NCBI GenBank assembly: GCA_030581615.1
Contig: JAKTTT010000072.1
Coordinates: forward strand, 37,713-101,712
From: Alloascoidea africana
Taxonomy: Eukaryota; Ascomycota; Alloascoideomycetes; Alloascoideales; Alloascoideaceae
Reading direction: 5' to 3'
Length of the DNA: 64,000 nucleotides
Under the pieces are notes generated by a model. That model did no database searches and was not told where the DNA came from. It saw only the letters and a program-made list of their open reading frames with translations. Positions within the stretch are counted from its first letter, which is position 1. The number at the start of each line of letters is the position of its first letter. This document shows positions 1 to 10,236 of this stretch, piece after piece. The position numbers and the translations under genes are program-made.

Positions 1-103
1 AATGCCTATATCACTTTTACCATCTCCAAATTTCTAAACTTTACTTAATCTCTAATCTTTTTTGTTCTTCTGCTGGGAAGAAGCCAATAGCTAAGGTTTA
101 GAA

Positions 104-1353
104 ATGCTCCCGCGATTTGGTCGAGCGCTGCTCCCACTCCTTTTTCTAGCGGGGTATGAAAACTCAAGAATCGCTTCAATTGAGTAAAAACTAATTTGAA
201 CCATTTTTTCAACATCAAGTTCTCTTGTGTTACTGTTTTTTATTGCGTTGAACGGTGGAGTAAACCGCTATCCCTTGAACCGTTGGTACTGGCTGGAGGC
301 AGATACCTCAGGAATTCCAAACGCTCCTGCAACCTCCCGATGGACATTTTATCAAAACTGTGGAGTAGAAAACGGAGTCAATGCCAACTGCGGAAGCAAA
401 CAGGCCGCTTTCCCGTTTTCGCCTGTCGATAATTTTAAGACAGAACAAAACGTTCCAAACGATCTTTCGAAGCACAGAAATGTAAGTTGGCATTTTAAAC
501 TTTTACGCCTACATTACAGTGACTAAATCTGAAAAACATGGCATTCTAGTACTACTACTATTTAACACGGTGCGGATGGGCATTCTTTCTGATAAGCTTG
601 TTTTTCACGGCGCTTGCCTTTTTCCTGTGCTTTGGAGCACTCTGCTCGCACTGTGGGACGTTACTTGCCGCCCTCCTAGCGTTGTTCGCTTGGATTTTTG
701 CCCTTGCAGCAGCGGTTCTCTACACCGTTGCCTATGTTAAAGGTAGAAACAAGTTCCGAGATTCTGGACGAAAGAGTAATCTTGGCCTCAAACTATTTGC
801 TTTCGCATGGGCTACTGTGCTTTTATTACTCTTGTCCGCAATTGGCCTTTTCCTATCATTGTGTATGGGGATTAAGAAGAGAAAAAGAAAGCAAGACGCG
901 TATAACTATAACGACAGCTACTATGACAATTACAGTACACCAAACCCCTATATTATGGGGGGAAGCAATCGTGATGGTTACCTTAGAAATCAAGAATCAG
1001 AAAAGTATGGAAAAGGTCTACCAAACATCCAGGGGCAGACTGCTTGGAGTGCAGACAACAATCAACAAACGCCCGAGATGTCGCCCGTCCAACACCAACA
1101 AGGACAGCCTGTGTGGAATGGAAGCAACAGTTACACAACTTCAGATAAGCATGATTCGTATGTTCAGCATGATCGCGAGTTGCGTTCTTCAGGAGGTAGT
1201 GGCTACTATTCAGCATCCGACAAGCCAAGGTCCTCTTTACAAGATGGACGCCAGAACTCAACCGGAAGCAAAAGCGTGTCATTTTATCGTGTCCGTAAAG
1301 TTGACGAAGATGGACAAGTTCTGGATGAGCCCCAAACTGTTGCGGTTCGTTAG
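104..1353 (+). CDS. SUR7: Sur7-family eisosome/MCC tetraspan protein
   Basis: Three exons, 104-153, 220-481 and 550-1353, give 371 residues. Intron 1 (GTATGA donor, CTAAT branch, CAAG acceptor) and intron 2 (GTAAGT donor, TGACTAA branch, CTAG acceptor) both restore frame, and the only ATG that supplies the first membrane segment is at 104. Seen: TM1 about residues 10-28; an extracellular loop with the family signature (WYWLEADTSGIPNAP, then two NCG sites at Cys64 and Cys74); TM2 about 112-132, TM3 138-160, TM4 175-197; and a long hydrophilic tail of about 170 residues rich in Ser, Asn, Tyr and Gln. Family knowledge: Sur7 proteins mark furrow-like plasma-membrane domains (MCC/eisosome) and affect wall synthesis and endocytosis. 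Which Sur7 paralogue (SUR7, PUN1, FMP45 type) it is cannot be settled. The start codon and first intron are inferred but well supported by the joined hydrophobic segment. Confidence 0.85.
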
Positions 1354-3656
1354 GAGTACCATGTTTTAGAGTGATTTTTGACAAATGCCGAGTTATTGCA
1401 ATAGTCCATCGCAGCTGTTCCTTTTTTCTATGAACCCTTTTTAACGTGTTACGATTTCCATGCTACACATGCGTAAGATCAGTAATGTAGCTTTCCAAAC
1501 CCCACGTACTACACAAATTATACTGTAGAAGTAATTTGTTGATGATACTAACCTGTAAAACTGAAAACCTCTACAAGACTGCTACATGAATTCCTCAGTC
1601 TAAGAAGAAAAACAAGTTCTGGTTTGTTCAATCACGTCAACATGCAACAATTTTAATTGCGAACTAGACACAAGACACATGGGCATCAAAAGGTTTGCTC
1701 AACCCTACACATCACACTTGCCATTAAATTCAGGTTCATATCATCAAGGCTTAAAACTAACAGATTGTGATTAAAAGTTGAAAACAATTGTTTACAAAAC
1801 TTTGACAAAGAAACAAAAAATAAGAGTCCCAAATACATCTTTGCTACACCGATATTAATTGTAACTAGAAGGACCTTACGGTGATCGGATACTTGGACCC
1901 GACGTGAACACTTGTTTTACGATAAGGGTCTCATAGCCGCATTCCCCTAGTAGACGAACAAATGAACGTAAAGATCGGGATGGGTTGGTACAATGAGACC
2001 CCATAAACCAACACTTTTGGATGATCTTAAAGGGCTTCTTTGTTTTTTTATGGATACTTTTATATGATTATTAAATGTCCATGATTAGAAATTTGGTGAC
2101 AATCTCCTAGATTTTATGGCAACCAGTAGAAGAGCTGTTTTGTACCTTATTCACCCCGAAAAGGAATACTTGCTAGGGTCTTGTCAACTTGACACCCCAT
2201 CTTGTTCATGGAGATTGACTTGGTCAATATAGGCATTGCTTGAGGTAAGGAAAGCTGTGAAAGGGGCAATCAGTTATTCTTTAATAACCGCAAAATAATA
2301 TGAGTACCAAAATGAACGATAACACTAGAAAAAAGAGACCTATACGTTTTTCTGGGTAATAGTCTTCAGCGTTCTTCGTGAAGCAGTCTACATATGCAGC
2401 TTCGCATTAATGATTTCATAGGCAACTGACTTTTTTGATTCAGATTCTTTCTACATCTATGCCAAACTTGGTTAAACACAGCTTCACTTGTGAGTTAATT
2501 TTCTCCTTGTTTGCAAAGTAGCATGGGTGTGGCTCATCTTCCTTTATGTAATTAGTGGTATGGAAGTGATGTATGAATTGACTTGGGCACTTGTATTCAA
2601 GTTTCTGGAATTTGAAAACTCATATCAAAAATTAGGCCAGCTTGCAATTGGGGAACAATCTTTATAGGTTTTAAAGAAAACAAATCTACAGACGTATAGA
2701 TTTACTTCAAACTTTTGATTTACCTAAAAGACTCCGAATTACGCTGTTGTTAATGAATCGAGCATTTCTCAACTCGAGAAGTTATACCTAATTTCTAGGT
2801 TAAGGATAGCTTACGCCTGAGGTAATGTCATTACTCCCCAGAGTTTGATTCATTAGTTAGCTAATCTGTTCACTAGGCGGATCAAGGCAGAAATGATTGT
2901 CATTCCCAAACTCAAACCCTATTGTTGTCTGTAGATTCAAGTAGTACGAGATTCATAGAAAGAAATACAGATAGAATTAAAAAGGTAAACACGTTCTAAT
3001 CGTTTTTGTGCCTATGTATAACCCGACCAATTAGTATGATGATAGAATTTGGGTTAGGACCAAACAGCAGATCAAATAAAAACCAACAAACCGATACAAA
3101 GCACATGGTTCGGCAATCTAGCAGAGACAACGCAAAATCATGTTGGCAAATGCAAACTCTACTGCTACCGGGAGAGGCAACTCTAACACCAGATTGAAAC
3201 ACGCAGGTGCTAGGCACCCAACACGAGTAAAATCGGCTAGATGAAATGATTAAAACATTTTCTAATACACTCTATACATATATACAAAGTTGTAAGCCGT
3301 AGACACTAATCAAACAGGCTAGTCTGTGGGAAATTGGAGTGGAGAACGTGCAATGGGTTTTGTTCTTGCTGTTATTCTTACCCGATTGGGAAGCCCATGC
3401 TGTCTGCTGCTCAGCCAATCACAACGCCGCATCGCAATGTCCGGGTAACACAGAACAATAGTCCATAAACGCAGATGTCCTTGCACACCTTCCTTCCTTC
3501 TCACTGATACCTTACGACGTTACAGATAAGCCTGAGAGAATCACGTTTGAACCGATATATTACAGCTTTTATTTGCAAAACATCTATTCCATACTCATCT
3601 ATTTGACAACGCTTGTGTTACAACTGAAAGAACGGCGCGACAACAATTAAGCAGCA
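1354..3656. other. Intergenic, 2.3 kb, no supported gene
   Basis: AT-rich DNA between the Sur7-family gene and MAF1. Open frames here are at most about 75 codons, overlap on both strands, and show no recognisable domain, signal peptide or splice-joined extension. No tRNA B-box-like motif was seen. It presumably holds the 3' end of the first gene and the MAF1 promoter; a non-coding RNA cannot be excluded. Confidence 0.5.
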
Positions 3657-4672
3657 ATGAAGGTAAGCATGCACATTTAGAATACCGTATACGGGATGAA
3701 GTGAACTTGCAAGTGCTGTGGTGATCATCGCTAGCATTACACCTTGTATTCCCTATGGTTCACACTTTTAACCGTTTATTTTTTACTAACGTTTTTGTTT
3801 CGATTTAGTTCGTGGACGAAATAGCCCTGGAGGGCATAAATCAACAGCTAAAGTTCGACACCGCGGACTGCCATATCGACGGAGGATGCGATTTATTTAC
3901 GACAAAACCTGCGGGATCAGACAAGAAGCTCTTCAAGACAATAGACAAGCACATAGAGACCATGCTACAAGACATAAATACACCAGCCCCAGACATTGCA
4001 ATGCCTTCTTCGCTTAGTCCTCCATCTACATCGTGGGGAGGTGTGCGGAGAGTTAGCCAGGGCCGGAGGAGCTCCAGTTTTGGCAGTAACCGAAATGAAT
4101 CTGATTCAATACCTTGGCTTGGTTCAAGCTTATATGACGATGATGAGAGAGTTGGAAATCTTCTCTCTTCATCCCCATTTGGACCCCTGAATCAAGCAGC
4201 AAGCAGGAAGACGTTTGCCTATTTAATAGGAATACTAAATGCCACATACCCTGACCATGATTTCTCTTTTCTTCAGCCAATTAATTTCCACAAAGAACTT
4301 AGTCCTACCAAAATGATAAACAAGTTTAACAACACTCTGATGGGGTTGGGAAGACCAGTATCACCCTGGATATGGGAAGCGATTGATTTTCAAATCGAGT
4401 TAAAGGAATGTGTTGTTTACACTTATTCGCCATCTTCAGTTTTCTTGGATGACGAGCCTAGAATGCTGTGGTCTTTAATGTGGTTTATATTTAACAAGAA
4501 GAGAAAGCGTGTATGCTTCTTATACATCAATGCAATGAGACATATTTCTTCCCCTCTATTGACCCATTTGTCCCCAAAGCATAACGACGATACTGTGCGG
4601 GATGAGAGCGAAGAAGAATACGATCTGAGATACAGCGACGAAGATATTGTTGGCGATTTCGAAATGGAATGA
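3657..4672 (+). CDS. MAF1: Maf1, repressor of RNA polymerase III
   Basis: Exon 1 is only six bases (3657-3662, Met-Lys); a 146-nt intron (3663-3808; GTAAGC donor, TACTAAC branch at about 3784-3790, TTTAG acceptor) precedes exon 2 (3809-4672). The product is 289 residues. It starts MKFVDEIALEGINQQL and includes the family core: DCHIDGGCDLFTTK near the N terminus, YPDHDFSFLQP at about 149, and a box around 220-240 (WSLMWFIFNKKRKRVCFLY). It ends in an acidic tail. An Arg-rich serine stretch (GRRSSSFG, about residue 83) resembles the PKA/Sch9 phosphosites that control Maf1 in yeast. Known role: nuclear repressor that binds Pol III when nutrients are short. The intron after codon 2 matches the position known in S. 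cerevisiae MAF1. It is shorter than the 395-residue S. cerevisiae protein, mostly in the linker. Confidence 0.95.
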
Positions 4673-5095
4673 ACGAACTGAAATGAATGTAGGAATTTTG
4701 ATGTCCCCTTTTTATTTTTTGTTTTTTTAGTACTCGCAGGTGGAGTTGCCTCTCGCTATCGATACATTCGCGTGATAAAGACCGACTCCTATCGATCCCT
4801 GTGATTTTAGTTCGATTTTGAGACTATGAAGTTGAAGTTGGTGGTGTATGCTCTAAGGATTTCTAAGATGTAATACTATTTGATGGTTTTTGTATTTTTC
4901 TTCATTTAAGGGATATAAGTTTGATACTTGAGGTTTTTTTGTTCAAGCAAATGTCGTATTTTTTTTTAATTTTCGTTTCATTTCTTTCATTTTATAAATT
5001 GTATTGGTTATATAATCTTTAATCTTGGAGTTTGAATTTAAGATACTACTGTCATGATATATATCTAAAGTAATCATTTTCATTAAAGCTTCATC
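4673..5095. other. Convergent 3' spacer between MAF1 and the FAM32A-like gene
   Basis: AT-rich region with several T-runs and TATA-like stretches, between the stop codons of two convergent genes. It is likely to hold both 3' UTRs and their poly(A) sites. Nothing else is visible. Confidence 0.5.
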
Positions 5096-5568
5096 TTAGC
5101 CCGGCCCGATCTTGGGCATCTCGTTATGTTCAGATAACGATGCCAAGTATTGGTTGTATTCCGTTACTCTTTGCTCGTGTGTTTTTGAAGCTTTACCCCG
5201 GAGAATTTTCTCCAACTAGTTCAATGTTAGTGAGTGCTCACAAAACATAATTGCAAATAGCATACTCTTTTGCGTCTTGCTTCTTCAAATTTCCTTTCAG
5301 ACTCAGTCTTCGGAACCTCTTTATTGAATGTTTCTAACTCCTTTTCTATGAGGCAATCCACGGATCCATCCAGCTCACGGTTTTGCTCTTCCTTGTTCTT
5401 GTTCTTTCTGTCCTCACTTTTGGTATCGCTTCCACCAACAACGGCGCCATGGGTCGATGATTTCTTGCTCTTATGCCCGCTCTTGTTTTTTTTCTTTGAA
5501 ATCTTGTTTGAATCGCCCTTAAACTTGAGACGGAGCTTCTTCTTCTCCTTCGTCGCGTCCTCTCCCAT
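5096..5568 (-). CDS. FAM32A-like small nuclear protein
   Basis: Minus-strand gene with two exons, 5568-5266 and 5215-5096, around a 50-nt intron (5265-5216; GTATGC donor, CACTAAC branch, CTAG acceptor), giving 140 residues. The N terminus is lysine-rich (MGEDATKEKKKLRLKFKG). The spliced C terminus carries the FAM32A signature: EEARRKRLEKILRGKASK, then THEQRVTEYNQYLASLSEHN, ending EMPKIGPG. Without splicing the frame ends in an unrelated dozen residues, so the intron is well supported. The family is small and nuclear; human FAM32A has been seen in the catalytic spliceosome, where it helps 3' splice-site use, but a role in this yeast is inference. An upstream GTG extends the frame, but the ATG at 5568 matches the family start. 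It shares a 168-bp divergent promoter with the pyrophosphatase paralogue. Confidence 0.85.
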
Positions 5569-5736
5569 GTCTCTCCTCCTACACCTTGTTTTTGGGATGT
5601 GGGCAGAGTGCGTTTCCGTAATACACCACCTTTCAAAGTCACGTGGTGTCACAACCGTGATGTTGTGTGCGAGAAGAGCTCATCGCCATCGCTATCACAA
5701 TCCTGAACCTTCTCTTTACTCGAAGAAACACCGGAA

Positions 5737-6609
5737 ATGGAGTTTTCTACACGTTCAATTGGGGCTCCCAACACTCCAGAGCATTTGGTGTATATTGAGA
5801 AGGATAATAGTCCTATTTCGACTTTTCATGATGTTCCTCTTTTCGCAGACAGCGTCAATGGGGTTTATAACATGGTTGTAGAGGTTCCAAGATGGACCAA
5901 TGCAAGGATGGAAATCTCCAAGAAGAAGCAATTGAATCCTATCAGACAATGTAGTAAGGGAAAAGCCCTCAAGTATGTCAGAAACTGCTTTCCTCACCAT
6001 GGGTATATCCATAACCACGGCGCTCTGCCACAGACCTGGGAGGATCCTAGTTTGGTGCATCCCGAGACGAAAGCTTTAGGCGATGATGGGCCCTTAGATG
6101 TGTGTGAAATCGGTAGTCGTATAGGCTACGTCGGTCAGATAAAGCAGGTTAAAATCCTAGGGATCATGGCCTTGCTACACAAAAATACCACGGACTGGAA
6201 GGTAGTTGCAATCGATGTGGAAGATCCAATTGCTGAAAAATTGAATGATATTGAAGACGTTGAGCAGGAGTGTCCTGGAATTCTAAGAGCCTTGAATGAG
6301 TGGTTTCGAATTTATCACGTCCCTGAAGGCAAGCGCGAGGACTTTTTTGCATTCTCTGGAGAAGTCAAGAATAGAAAGTACGCCGATTATGTCATTAAAC
6401 AAGCAAACAAAGCATGGGAGAGGTTGATCAATGGCAACGTTTCTGAATCAACAAAGGTGGATATCACAAATGCAACTTTGACTGAAACCCCGGGCTTTTG
6501 TGATGTCAGTGTTTTGAATCTTCCAGAGAACCAGAACTTGCCCCCTGCTCCTATTGACAAATCTGTTGAAGAATGGTATTTCATTCGTTGTGCTCCTCCT
6601 TCTCCCTAA
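5737..6609 (+). CDS. Inorganic pyrophosphatase paralogue, probably catalytically dead
   Basis: An uninterrupted 290-residue frame aligned end to end with yeast Ipp1, the soluble family I pyrophosphatase that hydrolyses PPi: [66 protein letters not shown] and NEWFRIY are all present. Against the yeast active site (numbering without the initiator Met, counted from memory of the yeast sequence), several catalytic positions differ: Lys56 is Arg, Arg78 is Lys, Tyr93 is His, Asp117 is Gly, Asp147 is His and Lys193 is His. Glu48, Glu58, Tyr89, Asp115, Asp120, Asp152, Lys154 and Tyr192 are kept. Loss of Asp117 (activates the water) and Asp147 (metal ligand) argues against normal activity. The frame is intact and long, so it is a maintained paralogue rather than a decaying pseudogene; an essential active IPP1 should lie elsewhere. 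Confidence 0.9.
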   Translation: MEFSTRSIGAPNTPEHLVYIEKDNSPISTFHDVPLFADSVNGVYNMVVEVPRWTNARMEISKKKQLNPIRQCSKGKALKYVRNCFPHHGYIHNHGALPQTWEDPSLVHPETKALGDDGPLDVCEIGSRIGYVGQIKQVKILGIMALLHKNTTDWKVVAIDVEDPIAEKLNDIEDVEQECPGILRALNEWFRIYHVPEGKREDFFAFSGEVKNRKYADYVIKQANKAWERLINGNVSESTKVDITNATLTETPGFCDVSVLNLPENQNLPPAPIDKSVEEWYFIRCAPPSP

Positions 6610-6749
6610 TTTTTGCATCTTGCTATTCTTACCGTGTTACATTGGGATGTGTTGTCATGAAAAATAATGTTTGATTTACTATTGCTGTATCATACTATTA
6701 AGTGATCTTGGGATTTATATTAATCATTAGTATAGCATAAAAACTTGCT

Positions 6750-9700
6750 CTATTTTCCAAATAGCATCTTGGCAACAAGGGTGACATTTCGTTCTTCCTT
6801 GTCGTCGCCAGGACCAGAATCAGCGTCAGCACTTCCACCAACGCTCTGGTCAAGCGCCAACTTGTTATTTGCAAGTGACAAAATATTCTCCTCTATAGAG
6901 TTTTTTGTAACTAAACGTACCACACGAACCTCCCTTGTCTGGCCCACACGATGCGCTCTGTCTTCCGCCTGTTTATCATCATGGGGGTTGAAACTCTGGT
7001 CAAAGATTATGACCACGTTCGCACAGGCTAGATTAATTCCAAAACCACCAGCTTTGGTTGATAGCAGAAAAACCGAAATGGATTCATCCTCATAAAATTG
7101 GTCAATCATGTCTTGCCGTGATTGCACATCTGTTTGGCCATCCAGTCGCAAAAACGACATATTCATGGTGGATAAAACTGGCTCCAACAGATCCAAAACC
7201 TGTGTAAATTGAGAAAAAATCAGGATTCGGTCTTTGTTGCGAACCATTCCAGGAAGCATCTCCTTCAGTTTGGCCACTTTCCCAGATTCCATCCACTCTT
7301 CATTCTGAAGAGCATACTTTTCAATGCTCTTGAATTTGAGACACAGAAGATGTAGTTCATAATCCGACATCACTTCCATATCCTCAAAAATGTATTGCCT
7401 GTTTGCATCCATATATGCATCCTCTCTCATTATATCCTTTGCCATCTTGTGCAGCAAGTCGGTTCCATAGTGCTTTCTAAATAACAGTGGATGAATTGCA
7501 GCTTTCCTGAGTTGCATCATAACGTTGTTAGACGTTTTATCTCCCTTTTTAAAAGAAATGCCATCTTTCCGCTTTTGTATTGATTCGCGCCCAGCTTTCA
7601 ATTCTGCTTCGTACAGAACTTTCTGGGATGGTAGTAAATCACAATACTCTATTGTTCTTGTTTTTGGAGGCAAGTGCTGGAGGACTTGATCTTTTCTCCG
7701 CCTCAATATGAACGGAGCCATCATTGTCTTTGCACTTGTGATTCGTTGCTGCGATAAAAGTGGGTTATAATTGCTATTATCATCTGTTGTCTTTGCCTTT
7801 TGTTTGAAAATCCCTTGTAAATCTTCCTTCTTTTCTTTAAAAATCGCAGGAAGTATAAATGCCAACAAAGAAATCAATTCTTTCAGATTGTTTTGTAACG
7901 GAGTACCCGTTAGCAAAAGTCTAAACTGTGCTTTCAGCTTCATTAGCTTTGTATATCGCTCAGATTCGCTATTCTTCAGCATATGTCCTTCGTCATAGAC
8001 ACAACAGTTGAATTTGATACTCTTTAAAAACCCCATATCATACTTGCCTCCAGTTGCAAGATTGTAGGTCGTGACAAGAACATTGAAATGGGCATCGCTG
8101 AGAGCGATCCGCAAGTCTGATCTTTCTGTTTGGTTTCCGTAATAAGGTTCAACAATCAGAGAAGGGCAGAACTTTTTAAACTCGCGAAGCCAATTTTCTA
8201 AAGTGGAGGATGGGACGACAATGAGATGGGGGCCTTCAATACCCACCTCTCTTAAATGTGCAAGGAAAGCAATTACCTGGCATGTTTTCCCGAGCCCCAT
8301 TTCATCTGCTAAAATGCACGAAAGACCTTTCTTGTACAGGAGATTTAGCCAATTGATGCCAACCTGTTGATAGTTGTTCAAGGTTAAGTCGTCGGCCAAC
8401 ATTGATGGCTTTTCTGCAAAATATCCTCCAGGAAACTTTCTCTTTACAGAAGTGGCAATGAGGCCTTCTTCTTCGTCGTCTTCACCACTTTTATCTGATG
8501 GCGGCACTGAATCGTGGAAATCAACATCTACAGCTTCGATTTCCCCTTGTAATCCCCGAACGTTAATTCCCCATTTCTTTATAGCAGAGCTGACCTCTGT
8601 TCCCAATTCATTGCATTTCTTAATAAGAGAGTCGATTGCTTCGTACCCCAGCAAAGTAGAAGAACACGCATCAACCACTTTTGCACCAGCCAACTTTCGA
8701 TTTCTACCCTTTTTCTTGGCATCCTCAGGCATCCCAACATTGCGAGCACTGTTGAGGGATTTAAAAGGTCGTTTACTGACGATCTGGTCCGCAACTTCAT
8801 TTGTACAGGACGCTATATCCGCAATGTCTCGCTTAGAGGCCGTATTCAGAAACTCCAATACTCGGAGGTCAAATGCATACTCCTCCGAATTATCGTAACT
8901 CTGATCATCGTCTGATTCGTCTGTTTCCTGGTCAATAGCTTCAGGTTCCTCATCACTCAAAGCAATCACTTTGTGTCCTAGGTCTGGCAAAGTTGTAGTG
9001 CTCCGATTTCCCTTGACGAGGCGCCGTCTTGGTTTAGCCTCCGCTGTTGGTTCGCTAGTCCTCACTGTTTTAGTACCAAACTTTTGAGCGATTGATAACT
9101 TTGGTTTAGCAATGTTTACTTTTGAAGTCGAAACCAGGTTTTGAGCTGTGGGCGGGGTGGTGATTCTGGAGTTTGCAGACCCAAAGCTAGTAGATGAGGA
9201 TGTCGATGACAAAAGGGATGACGACGAGGGAAGGGAGATGAGGTTTCTCTTAAATCTCGAACGGAGATACGCAGCAGCATCATCAAAGTTGACTTTTATT
9301 CGAAGAGCAGACACGACAAGGTTCTCCGAGACTCCAGGAAACATTTCTTTCAGCCTTTGGGCGTTGGCTGAAAGATGATTACGGTGTGTGCCTATAGTAC
9401 CACCCGAACCATGGCCAGAGTCAAGACCAGAGCCAGTCGATGGTCCCCGGATAGGTCCAGAAGGTCCTCTCTGAATCTTTGGATTTGGCCCCGAGTAGCC
9501 AAACTTGGCCATCAAATCGGAGGACAAATTTTCAAACCCGCGTTTGTTGTCGTGGCTGGTCATACTGCCGTTTGTTGTAATGCTGGATGGTGTAGTGCTA
9601 TTGGTGTGGTCATCGGAGCTGGTGTCCATTGCTGATAAGCCTAGGAAATTTCCTGTTACCGGAGAAGACAGAAGAGCGCCAGGAGAAGAGTCGGGGACTT

Positions 9701-9755
9701 GAATATATGGCTCTGGTTTTCTCGGTGTGGTTACACTATCCTCAGTAGTGGGCAT
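6750..9755 (-). CDS. FUN30: Fun30, SWI/SNF-family chromatin remodeller with CUE domain
   Basis: Single exon, 1001 residues, ATG at 9755. The N-terminal third is Ser/Thr-rich and contains a CUE ubiquitin-binding domain (LKEMFPGVSENLVVSALR, about 130-165). The Snf2 ATPase follows: motif I DEMGLGKTCQV at about 485, motif II as DEGH at about 587, LTGTPLQNNLKEL, then motifs V-VI (STKAGGFGINL, DRAHRVGQTREVRV at about 937). The DEGH box and CUE domain identify the Fun30/SMARCAD1 subgroup. Known role: nucleosome sliding and histone exchange, silencing at heterochromatin, and long-range resection at double-strand breaks. It is convergent with the pyrophosphatase paralogue (140 bp between stops) and divergent from ESF2. 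No truncation or altered ATPase motif was seen. Confidence 0.96.
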   Translation of the reverse strand: MPTTEDSVTTPRKPEPYIQVPDSSPGALLSSPVTGNFLGLSAMDTSSDDHTNSTTPSSITTNGSMTSHDNKRGFENLSSDLMAKFGYSGPNPKIQRGPSGPIRGPSTGSGLDSGHGSGGTIGTHRNHLSANAQRLKEMFPGVSENLVVSALRIKVNFDDAAAYLRSRFKRNLISLPSSSSLLSSTSSSTSFGSANSRITTPPTAQNLVSTSKVNIAKPKLSIAQKFGTKTVRTSEPTAEAKPRRRLVKGNRSTTTLPDLGHKVIALSDEEPEAIDQETDESDDDQSYDNSEEYAFDLRVLEFLNTASKRDIADIASCTNEVADQIVSKRPFKSLNSARNVGMPEDAKKKGRNRKLAGAKVVDACSSTLLGYEAIDSLIKKCNELGTEVSSAIKKWGINVRGLQGEIEAVDVDFHDSVPPSDKSGEDDEEEGLIATSVKRKFPGGYFAEKPSMLADDLTLNNYQQVGINWLNLLYKKGLSCILADEMGLGKTCQVIAFLAHLREVGIEGPHLIVVPSSTLENWLREFKKFCPSLIVEPYYGNQTERSDLRIALSDAHFNVLVTTYNLATGGKYDMGFLKSIKFNCCVYDEGHMLKNSESERYTKLMKLKAQFRLLLTGTPLQNNLKELISLLAFILPAIFKEKKEDLQGIFKQKAKTTDDNSNYNPLLSQQRITSAKTMMAPFILRRRKDQVLQHLPPKTRTIEYCDLLPSQKVLYEAELKAGRESIQKRKDGISFKKGDKTSNNVMMQLRKAAIHPLLFRKHYGTDLLHKMAKDIMREDAYMDANRQYIFEDMEVMSDYELHLLCLKFKSIEKYALQNEEWMESGKVAKLKEMLPGMVRNKDRILIFSQFTQVLDLLEPVLSTMNMSFLRLDGQTDVQSRQDMIDQFYEDESISVFLLSTKAGGFGINLACANVVIIFDQSFNPHDDKQAEDRAHRVGQTREVRVVRLVTKNSIEENILSLANNKLALDQSVGGSADADSGPGDDKEERNVTLVAKMLFGK

Positions 9756-10236
9756 ATACTTTGTGTTTAGTTTTGAATTAAATCTACTCTGCTAAGTTTA
9801 TCCAATGATTGGGCTTTCGAAAAGGTTTGATGATTTGGTTGTTTTTTTCCTTTCCTTCCTCAGAGAATGGATAAACGGAGAGCCAATTCGCGGGAATCAG
9901 AGATGGGAAAGAAAGAAGAAAAGCGTGAGAGTGAAGGTGAAAAATAAAAGTTTTGGCGTTTTTTTTTCAGCAAGAGCTTTGTTACGCGTCCTTTTCTTTT
10001 TTAACTTTATAGGGAAAGAACAACGACAAAGACAGCAGCATATTAAAGAAAAGTATATTTATCTGGAAACTTCTATACAACTATAATTGGTTTATTAATT
10101 GCAAACTAATAAGCTGCTTGACAGGTTTTTCTCTTTCCCGCGTTCCTGTTCAACGATGAGATTGAAGGCAGGGTAATCAGGGTCTTCAAATTAGAACCCG
10201 AACAGAAAAAAAGATTGAAAAAGATTGAAAACCACA
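9756..10236. other. Divergent promoter region FUN30 / ESF2
   Basis: 481 bp of purine-rich, A/T-run-rich DNA between two divergent starts. A PAC-like GATGAG lies close to the ESF2 start (separate entry). A frame at 9805-10086 is low-complexity and unsupported. Confidence 0.5.
10155..10160 (+). promoter_or_regulatory. PAC-like element (GATGAG) upstream of ESF2
   Basis: The hexamer GATGAG, preceded by C, lies 76 bp before the ESF2 ATG. GATGAG is the core of the PAC motif found upstream of ribosome-biogenesis genes in budding yeasts (bound by Tod6/Dot6). A single hexamer is weak evidence alone; the gene's function makes it plausible. Confidence 0.35.

Noticed and set aside
5569-5652. Upstream extension of the FAM32A-like frame
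   Set aside because: The extension starts at GTG and adds residues not found in the family; the ATG at 5568 fits better.
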